Assembly (NCBI GenBank): GCA_016713675.1
Contig: JADJOS010000005.1
Coordinates: 124,001-188,000, forward strand
Length of the DNA stretch: 64,000 bases
Direction: 5' to 3'
Source: Acidobacteriota bacterium
GTDB lineage: Bacteria; Acidobacteriota; Blastocatellia; Pyrinomonadales; Pyrinomonadaceae
Position numbers and translations under genes: made by a program. Under the pieces are notes generated by a model. It had not been told where the DNA came from. It saw only the letters and a program-made list of their open reading frames with translations, and searched no databases. Numbering within the stretch: position 1 is the stretch's first letter; the number at the start of each line of letters is the position of its first letter. Positions 36,902 through 46,761 of the stretch are shown here, one piece after another.

Positions 36902-39106
36902 ATGATCAGGATCGAGGATGTAATTGAGAAAGTGAATGCCAATCGGCCGAATGCCGATGTGGATCTCATTCGCCGAGCATACCTCTTTTCCGCCCTTCAT
37001 CATCGGGGGCAAACGCGTGCATCCGGCGAACCTTATCTCGTTCATCCTATCGAGGTTGCCGAGATCCTCGCAGATATGCGGCTGGATGAGGTTAGTGTTT
37101 CGACCGGCCTTTTGCACGACGTCGTCGAGGATACACTCGTCGATCTCGACACGATCCGCTCGTACTTTGGCGACGAGATCACACTGCTTGTCGACGGCCT
37201 GACTAAGATCGCTCACATCAGTAATCTTTCAAAAGAAAAACAGCAGGCGGAGAATGTCCGCAAGATGGTCCTCGCAATGATCACCGACGTACGCGTCGTG
37301 TTGATCAAACTTGCGGATCGTTTGCACAACATGCGGACGATGCAATTTCTCAAACCCGAGAAACGAGCACGTATCTCGCAGGAAACCCTCGACATTTACG
37401 CACCGATCGCGCATCGGCTCGGTATGGGTAAAATGCGAAGCGAACTCGAGGACCTGTCGTTTCAGAATCTATATCCCGACGATTATAAGCGGCTCGCAAA
37501 AGAGGTCGATGCCCGGCGGCCGGAATTGGAGGCGGCTCTCGATAAGATCAAGGAAAGGATAGCGATCCAACTTACTGAGCACGAGGTTCCATATGTAGCC
37601 ATAGAGGGTCGTGTTAAGCGTCTTTATTCCCTCTGGAAAAAGCTCAAGAAGCAAAAGATCATGATCGAGCAGGTCTACGATCTGATCGCTGCCCGCATCA
37701 TCACTCCGAATGACCGGAAATACTGTTATCTGACGCTTAGCGTCATACACGACATCTGGACGCCTGTTCCCGAGCGATTCAAGGACTGGATAGCAATACC
37801 ACGCGATAACCTCTATCAGTCGCTCCATACGTCCGTGATCGATAAGGGTGGCCAGGCCTTTGAGGTGCAGATCCGTACCGAAGAGATGCATCAGGTCGCC
37901 GAGGAAGGTGTTGCGGCACACTGGAAGTACAAGGAAAGCTCGCTTGGGGCCCACGAAGACGATAATAGTCTTGACGAATTGCGTGCAACGGTCGAAAAGC
38001 TGCTCTTGCCGCTCGTCGAGTCTAGCGACCAGACCGGCGACAGTGAGGATTTCATTGAATCTCTGAAGTTAGACCTGTTTCCAAAGGACGTCTATGCGTT
38101 TACGCCGATGGGTAAGGTGATCCAGTTGCCGCGCGGATCGACACCGATCGATTTTGCTTACGCCATACACTCCGTCGTGGGTGATACCTGTACCGGTGCA
38201 AAGATAAACGGCCGAATCGTGCCACTCCGTCACGAGATCCAGAATGGCGACGTGATCGAGATCCTTACCACGCAAAATTCAAAGCCGTCGCGTGACTGGC
38301 TCAACCATGTCATCACGTCCAAGGCCCGAAACCGTATCCGCCATTGGATATCGCTCCAGCAGCGTGAGGAATCGGTCGAAATGGGCCGGAAACTCCTCGA
38401 ACGAGAGGCTGAAAAATTTCGCGTCACGCCTAAAAAACTACTTAATAACGATCCGGAAATGAAGCGGATAGCCAATGAATACGGCCTCGGCCGAGGCGAT
38501 GATCTGCTTGCTTCGATCGGTTATGGCAAGACTTTGCCGCGAAATGTTCTCGCGAAATATCTTGGCGATAAATTTGACGAACTTGATCCCGAAAAGAAAA
38601 AGGAAACCCGAATTGGGACCGGAATGAAGGCCGTTCGCAAATTCATCGGATTAGGCGAAGATGCAATTGTCGTCCGCGGTGTCGACAATTTGCTGACGAC
38701 GCGGGCCCGTTGCTGCAATCCGCTAAGGGGCGAAGATATCATCGGATACATTTCGCTGGGAAAGGGAATCGTAGTTCACAACAAACGCTGCAAGAATGTC
38801 AATCAGCTAATGGTTAACCGCGACCGTATCGTGGAGGTCGAGTGGGCCAAGAGCGACGAGAAACAGGTCCAATCTGTGCAGTTGCTGGCTACTACCGAGA
38901 ACCGAACCGGTATGCTCGCCGGCATCACAAATGCGATTGCCGACATCAAAACAGGTATTCGAGATGCCCGTGCAAATGTCTCAAAGGACGATATAGGTTT
39001 GATCGAGGTGACGGTCGAAGTTTTCGACAAGAAACACCTCGACAAGGTCGTCGGAGCGATCGAACACGTCCCGGGCGTGATCGCGGTAGAACGTGTAAAT
39101 GCATAG
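36902..39106 (+). CDS. spoT: bifunctional (p)ppGpp synthetase/hydrolase RelA/SpoT
   Basis: 734 residues in Rel/SpoT order. HD hydrolase (about 25-180): HHRGQTRASGEPYLVHPIEV and LLHDVVEDT. Synthetase (about 240-355): DLIAARIITPNDRKYCYLTL, RFKDWIAIPRDNLYQSLHT. TGS (about 395-455): VYAFTPMGKVIQLPRGSTPIDFAYAIH. A zinc-finger/CC region with RARCCNPLRGEDIIGYIS and a C-terminal ACT domain complete it. Hydrolase and synthetase motifs are both intact, so it both makes and degrades the stringent-response alarmone. It is the only RelA/SpoT gene here. Confidence 0.96.
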   Translation: MIRIEDVIEKVNANRPNADVDLIRRAYLFSALHHRGQTRASGEPYLVHPIEVAEILADMRLDEVSVSTGLLHDVVEDTLVDLDTIRSYFGDEITLLVDGLTKIAHISNLSKEKQQAENVRKMVLAMITDVRVVLIKLADRLHNMRTMQFLKPEKRARISQETLDIYAPIAHRLGMGKMRSELEDLSFQNLYPDDYKRLAKEVDARRPELEAALDKIKERIAIQLTEHEVPYVAIEGRVKRLYSLWKKLKKQKIMIEQVYDLIAARIITPNDRKYCYLTLSVIHDIWTPVPERFKDWIAIPRDNLYQSLHTSVIDKGGQAFEVQIRTEEMHQVAEEGVAAHWKYKESSLGAHEDDNSLDELRATVEKLLLPLVESSDQTGDSEDFIESLKLDLFPKDVYAFTPMGKVIQLPRGSTPIDFAYAIHSVVGDTCTGAKINGRIVPLRHEIQNGDVIEILTTQNSKPSRDWLNHVITSKARNRIRHWISLQQREESVEMGRKLLEREAEKFRVTPKKLLNNDPEMKRIANEYGLGRGDDLLASIGYGKTLPRNVLAKYLGDKFDELDPEKKKETRIGTGMKAVRKFIGLGEDAIVVRGVDNLLTTRARCCNPLRGEDIIGYISLGKGIVVHNKRCKNVNQLMVNRDRIVEVEWAKSDEKQVQSVQLLATTENRTGMLAGITNAIADIKTGIRDARANVSKDDIGLIEVTVEVFDKKHLDKVVGAIEHVPGVIAVERVNA

Positions 39107-39285
39107 GGTGAAGATAAGTTGGGAAATGTACAAAATATCGCCAAACAAAGCGTTTATTTTCGCGTTCTTTTGAGTATTGTGGGTTTCGAATAGTATCTTA
39201 TTTCTTTCGTCCGCTTTTCTTTCCTCCCTTAATTTGCTACAATTCGCGTTTTGCTTGAGTATTCAAGTCGCAGTTTATTGGTGCT

Positions 39286-39663
39286 ATGAAAGAGATCATT
39301 TCGACAGAAAAAGCCCCCGGAGCGATCGGCCCTTATTCGCAGGCAATCAAGGCAGGAGGCATGGTCTTTTGCTCGGGCCAGATACCTATCGATCCGGCTA
39401 CAGGAAATTTTGTATCGGAAATTGTGGCTGAGCAGACCGAGCAGGTTTTGAAGAATCTGAACGAAGTGCTCGCCGCTGCTGGAGCGAGCTTGAACGATGT
39501 GGTCAAGACGACGGTCTTTCTCGCCGATATGAATGATTTTGCAGAGATGAACGAAGTTTACGGCAGGTTTTTCAGTGAGAATAAGCCTGCGAGGGCAACG
39601 GTTCAAGCAGCTCGTCTGCCGCGAGATGCCAAGGTTGAGATCGAGTGCGTGGCTGTTGTTTAG
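39286..39663 (+). CDS. ridA: RidA-family reactive enamine/imine deaminase
   Basis: 125 residues. Signature: EKAPGAIGPYSQAIKAGGMVFCSGQIPIDP, NLNEVLAAAGASLNDVVKTTVFL and RATVQAARLPRDAKVEIECVA, with the key Arg in PARATVQ. RidA hydrolyses 2-aminoacrylate-type intermediates released by PLP enzymes such as the threonine/serine dehydratase at 59.4 kb. It is monocistronic. Confidence 0.95.
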   Translation: MKEIISTEKAPGAIGPYSQAIKAGGMVFCSGQIPIDPATGNFVSEIVAEQTEQVLKNLNEVLAAAGASLNDVVKTTVFLADMNDFAEMNEVYGRFFSENKPARATVQAARLPRDAKVEIECVAVV

Positions 39664-39703
39664 GATACAAGCTTTGTTTTGTACGACTGAGCATTTGCGT
39701 AAC

Positions 39704-39742
39704 ACAAAAAAACCAAACGCTTGAATTGCTTCAAGCGTTTGG
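39704..39742 (-). terminator. terminator of rpmB
   Basis: Perfect 13-bp stem CCAAACGCTTGAA / TTCAAGCGTTTGG with a 4-base loop. On the minus strand it is followed by a 7-T run. It lies 34 bases past the rpmB stop. Confidence 0.9.
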
Positions 39743-39775
39743 CAACCAAAGGTGAGACTCATGTCTCAAATGATA

Positions 39776-39970
39776 TTACGCAGCCTTAACGATCTTCCCA
39801 GATTTGATACATCGGGTACAAACCTTAGCACGTCCGTTTCCGCCGGCCGGAAGCGAGACGCGAACCGATTGAAGATTCGGATTAAAGCGTCGTCGGGTCT
39901 TGTTATTAGCGTGTGATACGTTATTTCCAAATTGTGGGCCTTTCCCACATACGTCGCAGCGTTTTGCCAT
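39776..39970 (-). CDS. rpmB: 50S ribosomal protein bL28
   Basis: 64 residues: MAKRCDVCGKGPQFGNNVSH, RRRFNPNLQSVRV and CTRCIKSGKIVK. Two CxxC pairs (CDVC and CTRC) mark the zinc-binding C+ form of L28. An AGGAGG ribosome binding site sits 8 bases ahead of its ATG. It is transcribed alone, with its own promoter and terminator. Confidence 0.96.
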   Translation of the reverse strand: MAKRCDVCGKGPQFGNNVSHANNKTRRRFNPNLQSVRVSLPAGGNGRAKVCTRCIKSGKIVKAA

Positions 39971-40031
39971 ATTATTATTGCCTCCTATTACTGAGGTATT
40001 AAGAAGAGTTATTCAAAACTCAAAAGTAGAG

Positions 40032-40061
40032 TTTATAGCAAATTAGAGTAGGTTAAGTCAA
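40032..40061 (-). promoter_or_regulatory. promoter of rpmB
   Basis: Minus strand: TTGACT (40,061-40,056), an 18-base spacer, TATAAA (40,037-40,032). It abuts the start of the divergent parvulin gene. Confidence 0.6.
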
Positions 40062-40064
40062 GTT

Positions 40065-41312
40065 ATGATACAGATCGATAGGAAAGAGGGAGTGAGAGCC
40101 ATAGTGCAAAATAACACAAAACGAATTTTGACCGTCGCCGTAATATCGGTTTTTACAGCGATGTTTGCCGCTTGCGGTGCCGGAGGCCCGGGTACGGGTG
40201 CCTCGAATGAAACAGCCGCGAACGTAAATGGTAAGGTCATCAAGATGGAAGAGGTCGACCGAGCGGTCAAACAACAGGCTCAGGGACAGGAAGCAAAAAT
40301 GTCACCGCTTGAACTTGCCGGTGCCCGCCTCCAGGTTCTACAGTCGCTCATTGAACAGGAAGTGATGTTCCAAAAGGCGGAGAAGGAGAATCTTGTGCCG
40401 ACGGAAGAAGAGATCACTGCTGAGGTGAACAAGCAAAAGCAGGACAGCCGTGTTTCCGCCGAAGAATTTGATAAGCAGATGAAAGACGCAGGCTTTAGCG
40501 AGGCTGCACTTCGCGACACAACGAAACGAGGCCTCGCAATCAAAAAGCTCGTTGACAAGATCACGGCCCGCATCGAAGCACCGAAAGACAAGGAGATCAC
40601 CGATCTCTACTCGGCAAATCCTGAATCGTTCGTGAAGAAGCGCGGCGTAAAGCTTGCTGCTATTGTTATTGATCCGACGAACAACGGTCAGGGCGATGTT
40701 ACGACAAATGACGCCGAAGCGAACGTCCGCATCAAGGAACTTCTTACCAAACTCTCGCAGCCGGCCAGCGATTTTGCTGCTTTGGCTCGTGAGTATAGCG
40801 AAGACCCGAGCAAATTGCAGGGCGGCGATCTTGGATATCTTAGCGAAGACGAATTGAAGCAGAATTTTGGTGCACAGAATGCTGCGGGATTCATGAATCC
40901 ACAGTTTAGCGTTGGAGGCGTTACGAATGTGATACCTCTCAACGGAAAGGGCTATATTTTCAAGCTGCAGGAACGGATCGAAAAGGAAGAAGCGTTGACT
41001 CTCGAGAGCCCGGGCGTTCGTCAGCAGATCATCGATCTATTGACAAACAACCGTAAGCAGCTGCTTGCCGCATCGTATCAAGCGCTTGCCCTGAACGAAG
41101 CGAAAATCGAAAATTTGCTTGCTAAGAAAGTGGTCGAGAACCCGAATGAGCTCAGCGGAGCACGTCCTGCCGGTTCAGCTGCGGCGACCCCGGCGGCTCC
41201 TGCCGCTGCGACACCTGCGGCACCGGCCGCGGCTACACCGGTCAAACCGGCGGCGGCGACACCTGCGAAGACCGAAGCTAAACCGGAAGCCAAGAAACAG
41301 GCGACCAAATAG
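40065..41312 (+). CDS. parvulin-type peptidyl-prolyl isomerase lipoprotein (SurA/PrsA-like)
   Basis: 415 residues. The signal peptide ends in a lipobox (FAAC), so it is probably a membrane lipoprotein. A SurA-N-like chaperone region (about 45-185) is followed by a parvulin domain (about 185-300) with FAALAREYSEDPSKLQGGDLGYLSEDEL. The C-terminus is a degenerate Ala-Pro-Thr repeat (AATPAAPAAATPAAP) and a Lys-rich end. It should help fold exported proteins. The GTG at 40,104, after GAGGG, gives a more normal signal peptide length and may be the real start. Confidence 0.88.
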   Translation: MIQIDRKEGVRAIVQNNTKRILTVAVISVFTAMFAACGAGGPGTGASNETAANVNGKVIKMEEVDRAVKQQAQGQEAKMSPLELAGARLQVLQSLIEQEVMFQKAEKENLVPTEEEITAEVNKQKQDSRVSAEEFDKQMKDAGFSEAALRDTTKRGLAIKKLVDKITARIEAPKDKEITDLYSANPESFVKKRGVKLAAIVIDPTNNGQGDVTTNDAEANVRIKELLTKLSQPASDFAALAREYSEDPSKLQGGDLGYLSEDELKQNFGAQNAAGFMNPQFSVGGVTNVIPLNGKGYIFKLQERIEKEEALTLESPGVRQQIIDLLTNNRKQLLAASYQALALNEAKIENLLAKKVVENPNELSGARPAGSAAATPAAPAAATPAAPAAATPVKPAAATPAKTEAKPEAKKQATK

Positions 41313-41345
41313 CCACAAGGATCGCGTTTTTATCAATTCAAGGTG

Positions 41346-41380
41346 AAAGGCAAATTTCATTTTTTGCCTTTTGCCTTTTT
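41346..41380 (+). terminator. terminator after the parvulin gene
   Basis: Stem AAAGGCAAA / TTTGCCTTT with an 8-base loop, then TGCCTTTTT. It lies 33 bases past the parvulin stop. Confidence 0.55.
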
Positions 41381-41391
41381 GCTTAAGTGAC

Positions 41392-43335
41392 ATGCTATTT
41401 AGACTTTCAGATGTGTGGAAATCGTACGGCGGGACCGAGATACTAAAAGGTGTCTCGTTTCAGGTCAACCCGAACGAAAAGGTCGGTCTCGTCGGCCGCA
41501 ATGGCGCCGGGAAGACCACGGTATTTCGCATAATCACGCAGCAAGAGGCTCCTGATGATGGTGACGTGATCAAAATGAACGGCCTCAAATTGGGCCTCCT
41601 TGATCAGCACGTCGATTTTGGCGAGGCTGAGACAGTTCACACTGCAGCACTTTCAGCGTTCAAAGAGATACACGACATGGAGGCCGAAATGCGGCGGCTC
41701 GAAAAAGAGATGGAAACGGATCACTCCGAAGCTATTCTCGACCGATATGCCGATCTCCAAACCGCATTTGAGCACGCCGACGGATTTTCGTATGCTGCGA
41801 AGGCCGAATCTGTTCTGCTCGGAATGGGCTTCGCGCCCGAATCGTGGGGCGACGATGTGCGAACGCTTTCCGGCGGACAAAAGAACCGGCTTGGCATGGT
41901 GCGTTTGCTGCTTTCCGGTTCGGACGTTCTGCTGCTCGATGAGCCGACGAATCATTTGGACGTCGATGCTGTCGAATGGCTCGAAGAGTTTCTAAAAACA
42001 TACGATAAAAGCTATGTCGTAATTAGCCACGACCGCTATTTCCTTGATCGCACGACCAACCGTGTGATCGAGATCGATCGCGGTCAGGCGGTAACGTACA
42101 AAGGTAATTATTCAAAATATCTCGAAGAACGCGAACTTCGTAGAGAGCAGCAGATCCGCGAATACGAAAATCAGCAGCAGCTGATCAACAAAACGCAGGA
42201 ATTCATCCGCCGCAATCTCGAAGGCCAAAAGACCAAACAGGCAAAATCACGCCGTACGCTCCTTGCCAAAATGGAACGTATCGAAGCAGTTACAAGCGAA
42301 AGATCGGGCGGCAATTTTGGCCTCAGGCAGGTGCAGCGAACCGGCAACAACGTGCTGACCGCCGAAGATCTGGCGATCGGTTATGGCGACAAGGTTCTCG
42401 CCCGAGATATCAAATTCTCACTTCATCGAGGCGACGCGCTCGGCATTATTGGCGGCAATGGTACTGGAAAGACGACGCTCGTGAAAACGATCCTCGGCAA
42501 CATTCGTGAACTCGACGGCAAGATACACTGGGGCACAAAGGTAAACATCGGCTATTACTCGCAGAATCTTGAGGGCCTCGAACCGCGAAATGAGGTGATC
42601 CAGGAGCTCCGACGCGTAGCCCCAACTGCCGATAACGGCACACTCCGCGGTTTTCTCGCCAAATTCCTTTTCATGGGCGAAGATGTTTTCAAGCCCGTTT
42701 CAGCCCTTTCGGGAGGCGAAAAGGGTAGGCTCGCCCTTGCTAAGCTGATCTATTCGCAAAAGAACGTGCTGGTGCTCGATGAGCCTACCAACCATCTCGA
42801 TATCCCATCACGCGAGTCGCTCGAAAATGCGCTCGAGGAATACGACGGAACGATCATCACGGTCAGCCACGACCGCTTTTTCCTCGACAAGATAGCGAGC
42901 CAAATGCTGTCATTCGAACCCGACGGCACGGTACTTAGTTTTGACGGCAACTACACCGAATTTCACGACTGGAAATTGTCAGAACCACCTGCAGCAGCGG
43001 GTGGTCTTCTACACAGATCCGTGGCCAACTTAGAGCCGCAGGCAAAAATAACGGTGGCATCGTCCGGCATCGAGCAAGCAAATGCCAACGATAAACCGGC
43101 ATCGACTCTGTCAAAGAATCAGATCAACCAGCTCGAAAAACGTATCAAAAAGATCGAATCCGATCTCCCTGAACTCGAAGACGAGGCCGCAAAACTAGCT
43201 GCAGAAATGGCCGATCCAAAGGTCGCATCGGATTATGCCCGTCTCGCCGAAGTCACACAAAAGCTCACCGAAACAGAAGCAAAGATCAAGGATCTCTACT
43301 CCGAATGGGAATCTGCCGCTGAACAGTTGTCGTAA
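41392..43335 (+). CDS. ABC-F family ATPase (Uup/EttA-like)
   Basis: 647 residues without membrane helices. Two ABC domains: Walker A GRNGAGKTT and GGNGTGKTT; signatures LSGGQKNRLG and LSGGEKGRLA; Walker B LLLDEPTNHLD and LVLDEPTNHLD. The inter-domain linker is charged (REQQIREYENQQQLINKTQ). The C-terminal coiled coil (about 580-647: LEKRIKKIESDLPELEDEAA) fits Uup better than EttA. ABC-F proteins act on the ribosome. ATG at 41,392 is chosen over a TTG 21 bases upstream. Confidence 0.93.
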   Translation: MLFRLSDVWKSYGGTEILKGVSFQVNPNEKVGLVGRNGAGKTTVFRIITQQEAPDDGDVIKMNGLKLGLLDQHVDFGEAETVHTAALSAFKEIHDMEAEMRRLEKEMETDHSEAILDRYADLQTAFEHADGFSYAAKAESVLLGMGFAPESWGDDVRTLSGGQKNRLGMVRLLLSGSDVLLLDEPTNHLDVDAVEWLEEFLKTYDKSYVVISHDRYFLDRTTNRVIEIDRGQAVTYKGNYSKYLEERELRREQQIREYENQQQLINKTQEFIRRNLEGQKTKQAKSRRTLLAKMERIEAVTSERSGGNFGLRQVQRTGNNVLTAEDLAIGYGDKVLARDIKFSLHRGDALGIIGGNGTGKTTLVKTILGNIRELDGKIHWGTKVNIGYYSQNLEGLEPRNEVIQELRRVAPTADNGTLRGFLAKFLFMGEDVFKPVSALSGGEKGRLALAKLIYSQKNVLVLDEPTNHLDIPSRESLENALEEYDGTIITVSHDRFFLDKIASQMLSFEPDGTVLSFDGNYTEFHDWKLSEPPAAAGGLLHRSVANLEPQAKITVASSGIEQANANDKPASTLSKNQINQLEKRIKKIESDLPELEDEAAKLAAEMADPKVASDYARLAEVTQKLTETEAKIKDLYSEWESAAEQLS

Positions 43336-43383
43336 CAGAATTATGCTTGCAAAGGCGTTTTTCTCAATGATACATTTTGTTCA

Positions 43384-43734
43384 ATGGATCGAATTGAAAA
43401 ATATGTCGACGCCGAGATCCTCGAAGCCGACCGTAAGATCGCGATCGGCGATCTCTCTTCCGCGTTTCGTCACCTGGAACGTGCCCACGTGCTTGGCCAA
43501 GCAAGCACATATCATCACACGCGTGTTCACTGGCGGATGTTTAGGCTTGCGTTAATGATGCATTCTGCACTCGAGATCTGGGGGCAATTCATACGGATCA
43601 TCGGTGCTGCGACCAAGACACCGCTGGGAATTTACCCGACAGGCAACACGGGCGGAGCTAACGTTTGGTTCTTCAAACCGATGCCCGTACCTGACGACTT
43701 GCAGGAGATCCTCAATCAAGCGAAAATAAAATGA
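43384..43734 (+). CDS. DUF3703-family protein
   Basis: 116 residues: a helical start with LSSAFRHLERAHVLGQ, then YHHTRVHWRMFRLAL and TGNTGGANVWFFKPMPVPDDL, which I recognise as DUF3703. Members are often found beside metal-efflux and metal-uptake genes. Its His cluster (HHTRVHW) is in a position to bind a metal (inference). Its stop overlaps the region of the next gene's GTG start, so the two are probably translationally coupled. Confidence 0.75.
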   Translation: MDRIEKYVDAEILEADRKIAIGDLSSAFRHLERAHVLGQASTYHHTRVHWRMFRLALMMHSALEIWGQFIRIIGAATKTPLGIYPTGNTGGANVWFFKPMPVPDDLQEILNQAKIK

Positions 43735-43735
43735 A

Positions 43736-44059
43736 GTGAAAGTTCTTTGTTTCAGCTTTATCGTCTATCTCCTGCTCCTCATGACACAGCCGTGTCAGGA
43801 CTTGCTTGCAATGGAGAATGATTGCACTGATAGTAGGACAGAGATCACTAGCATTCAGCCAACAAGTGACAGGCACTCTGACGATTGCTCCCCATTCTGT
43901 CTTTGTCCATGCTGTAGCCTGTCGGTTGCTGATCATTCTTTCCGGACATTTGCTTCAAGCGATGTTGAAAGTAAAGCGATTCCAACGAACGTCATCGAGT
44001 ATGCAAACCCATACTCAAAAGCCCACCAAAACTCCATTTGGCAGCCGCCAAAAGCTTAA
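43736..44059 (+). CDS. short Cys-rich exported peptide (DUF6660-like)
   Basis: 107 residues from a GTG start 1 base after the preceding TGA. A signal peptide (VLCFSFIVYLLLLMTQPC) leads to an acidic/Ser-rich stretch and a cysteine cluster DDCSPFCLCPCCSL. Peptides with C..FC.C.CC clusters (DUF6660 type, from memory) precede TonB-dependent receptors in metal loci. Metal capture or sensing ahead of the receptor is inferred. Confidence 0.55.
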   Translation: MKVLCFSFIVYLLLLMTQPCQDLLAMENDCTDSRTEITSIQPTSDRHSDDCSPFCLCPCCSLSVADHSFRTFASSDVESKAIPTNVIEYANPYSKAHQNSIWQPPKA

Positions 44060-44109
44060 CTGCCCCGCACCACTGCGCCCGCTTTTCGTCACCATTTTGT
44101 AAAGGTGAC

Positions 44110-46314
44110 ATGGTTCGAGTTAGAGCTAAGGTTATGGAGTTTATGAGAAGAGCAATTATATTTCTCGTCGTCGTTCTGACAGCCAACACCGTGTTGGCGC
44201 AAAGCGCAACTACGGTCACGATCATTGTAAAGAACAGAGATACAAAGGCGAATATCGCCGAAGCGACAGTTCGCCTAAAGGGCACCGAGGTGTCTGCGGT
44301 CACTGATATAAACGGTAGGGCGGAGCTTAGGATCGCAGCTGATGGTGACCAAACTATCGAGATATTCTCACCCGGATTCGAAACGTTGGAACTCAAACTT
44401 ACTTACCCGCTGACCGATCCGTCCGAACGAGTCGCATTCCTTGAGATCAACAATGAAGTTGGCGAGGTGACGATAACCTCGACTCGAACCGGCCGCGAGA
44501 TCGAATCGGAACCTTCACGTGTCGAGGCGATCGACGAAGAAGAGATAGATGAAAAGATCAATATGCGGCCCGCGAATGTCTCGATGGTCTTACATGAGAG
44601 CACTGGCATTCAGGTGCAGCAGACATCGGCAACATCGAATACACAAAGTGTTCGGATCCAGGGCCTTTATGGCCGTTATACTCAGATCTTAAAGGACGGT
44701 TTTCCGGCATTTGGCGGCTTTTCCGGCAGTCTTAGCATTCTTGAAATACCACCTCTCGATCTTAAACAGGTCGAGGTTGTAAAGGGTCCTGCCGCGACTC
44801 TGTTCGGCGGTGACGCGATCGCCGGAGTCGTCAATTTTGTCACGAAAGACCCCACGGACGAGCCTGTGACTACGCTGATCCTGAATCAAACGTCGGCATA
44901 CGGCACTGACTTTTCGGTTTTCAATTCACGCAAATACTCGCGGTTCGGCTATACGCTCCACGGCTCTACAAATTATCAACGACCGTATGACGTTGATGAC
45001 GACGATTTTACGGAGTTGCCGCAAACTACGGCTTTCGGTTTCCGCCCAAAGTTGCTCTTCTATATCGATCAGAAAACTACTTTAACGGTTGGCAACTCGA
45101 TGTCCTATCAAAACCGCAAGGGGGGGGACACTTTTGTGCTAAATGGCAACGCTACGGCGTTTCATCAGTATTTCGAACAAAATCGATCCTTTCGAAACAT
45201 CACGTCGTTCAATCTCAACCGCGAATTCGCAACCGGCGGACGATTGTTTGCAAAACAAAGTCTTGCGTTCTTCGATCGCGAACTGACGACGCAAAGTTAC
45301 GTATTCAAGGGAAGCCAGTTCAATTCATTTACTGATATATCTTATGCACAGGCATTTGGTAGGCATGCAGTCGTTTTTGGCGGAAGTGTTGTCTACGATC
45401 AGTTTCGGGAAAAGACGACGAACGGTATCGATCCTCGCGATGAAACTCGATCGACTGTCGGAGTATTTGTTCAAGACACAGTCGACCTAACCGACAGATT
45501 TTCGCTCGAAGCCGGGTTTCGACTCGACTATTCCAAGGATCATGGCGTTTTCGCTTTACCCCGAGTCTCACTACTCTATCGGTTCAGCGAACATTTGACC
45601 ACTCGCGTCGGATTCGGCCTAGGATACAAGACGCCAACAATGTTCACTGAAGACGCCGAGACACTTTTGTTCAGAAATGTGTCACCTGTTGACGAACTTC
45701 TAAAAGCAGAACGAAGCAAAGGCGGGACGTTTGATGTTAATTACAAGGATAGTATCGGCGAGAACTTTACCTATTCCCTCAACCAGATGTTCTTTTACAC
45801 AGAAATAACCGATCCGATCATCCTGAGGCCCGATACCAATAACATCTTTCGGTTTAGCAACGCCCCGTCACTTGTGATCAGCAAAGGTTTTGAGACGAAC
45901 GCACGGGTCGGCTACTCGATCACGAAGCTCTTCTTCGGCTATACTTTCACCGACGCGAAGGCCGGATTCCTCACTGGTGACCACACACTGACTTTGTTGC
46001 CGAGACATAGGGTCAACTCATCGCTCGTTTTCGAAAAACACGAGAGCTTTAAGGCCGGAGTTGAGTTTTACTATGGAAGCCGGCAGACACTCGATGACCG
46101 TTCGCTGACGCGATCAACTGCTGAGTTAGGATTGTTTGGCGAGAAGAGCTTCGGCAAGTTCAGTCTGTTTATCAATGCCGAGAACCTGACCGATGTCCGT
46201 CAGGGACGTTATGGTCGGGTTGTTCTCGGAACGCATCAGAATCCGACATTCGCTGAACTCTATACACATACCGAGGGTCGTATTTTTAACGGCGGAATTA
46301 AGATAAGATTGTAA
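44110..46314 (+). CDS. TonB-dependent outer-membrane receptor
   Basis: 734 residues from the ATG at 44,110 (AAAGG upstream). A signal peptide (AIIFLVVVLTANTVLAQ) is followed by a carboxypeptidase-regulatory-like beta domain (about 30-110), a plug domain (TSTRTGREIESEPSRVEAI; VRIQGLYGRYTQILKDGFPA; VVKGPAATLFGGDAIAGVVN) and a beta-barrel ending in GGIKIRL. It imports a ligand using TonB energy. The preceding DUF3703 and Cys-rich peptide genes suggest a metal or metal complex, copper being a guess. The barrel is about 550 residues long, on the small side. Confidence 0.92.
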   Translation: MVRVRAKVMEFMRRAIIFLVVVLTANTVLAQSATTVTIIVKNRDTKANIAEATVRLKGTEVSAVTDINGRAELRIAADGDQTIEIFSPGFETLELKLTYPLTDPSERVAFLEINNEVGEVTITSTRTGREIESEPSRVEAIDEEEIDEKINMRPANVSMVLHESTGIQVQQTSATSNTQSVRIQGLYGRYTQILKDGFPAFGGFSGSLSILEIPPLDLKQVEVVKGPAATLFGGDAIAGVVNFVTKDPTDEPVTTLILNQTSAYGTDFSVFNSRKYSRFGYTLHGSTNYQRPYDVDDDDFTELPQTTAFGFRPKLLFYIDQKTTLTVGNSMSYQNRKGGDTFVLNGNATAFHQYFEQNRSFRNITSFNLNREFATGGRLFAKQSLAFFDRELTTQSYVFKGSQFNSFTDISYAQAFGRHAVVFGGSVVYDQFREKTTNGIDPRDETRSTVGVFVQDTVDLTDRFSLEAGFRLDYSKDHGVFALPRVSLLYRFSEHLTTRVGFGLGYKTPTMFTEDAETLLFRNVSPVDELLKAERSKGGTFDVNYKDSIGENFTYSLNQMFFYTEITDPIILRPDTNNIFRFSNAPSLVISKGFETNARVGYSITKLFFGYTFTDAKAGFLTGDHTLTLLPRHRVNSSLVFEKHESFKAGVEFYYGSRQTLDDRSLTRSTAELGLFGEKSFGKFSLFINAENLTDVRQGRYGRVVLGTHQNPTFAELYTHTEGRIFNGGIKIRL

Positions 46315-46336
46315 TACGTTGGATCGAGTAGAGAAT

Positions 46337-46759
46337 ATGTCAATAAATGGAATAGCCAGCCTGCTGCCCTATATCGCTTGGATAATCGTGCTGTTGTCTA
46401 TCGCCGGCAGCTTGTTTTTCAGTGAAGTGATGCAGCTGCCGCCATGCGTCTTGTGTTGGGTTCAGCGGATCGCGATGTATCCGCTGCTGCTGATCATCGG
46501 TGCGGGAATAATCACTCGTGACGCAAAGATGAAGATCTACGCCTTGCCGCTGTGTCTCTCCGGGTTGGCCGTTGCCATTTATCACAATCTGCTCTACTAC
46601 GGAATTATCCCCGAGACGATCGCGCCATGTTCAGAAGGCGTTCCTTGCAACGCCGTGCAGATCGAGCTTCTCGGCTTTATTACGATACCGTTGATGGGGC
46701 TCGCGGCTTTCGCCACGATAGCGCTTTGTTTGATATTTTATAAACCAAAGGAAAATTAA
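46337..46759 (+). CDS. DsbB/BdbC-type disulfide-oxidising membrane protein
   Basis: 140 residues with four membrane helices. CVLCWVQRIAMYPLLLI holds the quinone-facing CxxC, and a second pair occurs in APCSEGVPCNAVQIE. Known members reoxidise a thioredoxin-fold oxidase using quinone. The next gene, 2 bases on, encodes just such an oxidase. ATG at 46,337 is chosen over a TTG 18 bases upstream. Confidence 0.9.
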   Translation: MSINGIASLLPYIAWIIVLLSIAGSLFFSEVMQLPPCVLCWVQRIAMYPLLLIIGAGIITRDAKMKIYALPLCLSGLAVAIYHNLLYYGIIPETIAPCSEGVPCNAVQIELLGFITIPLMGLAAFATIALCLIFYKPKEN

Positions 46760-46761
46760 TT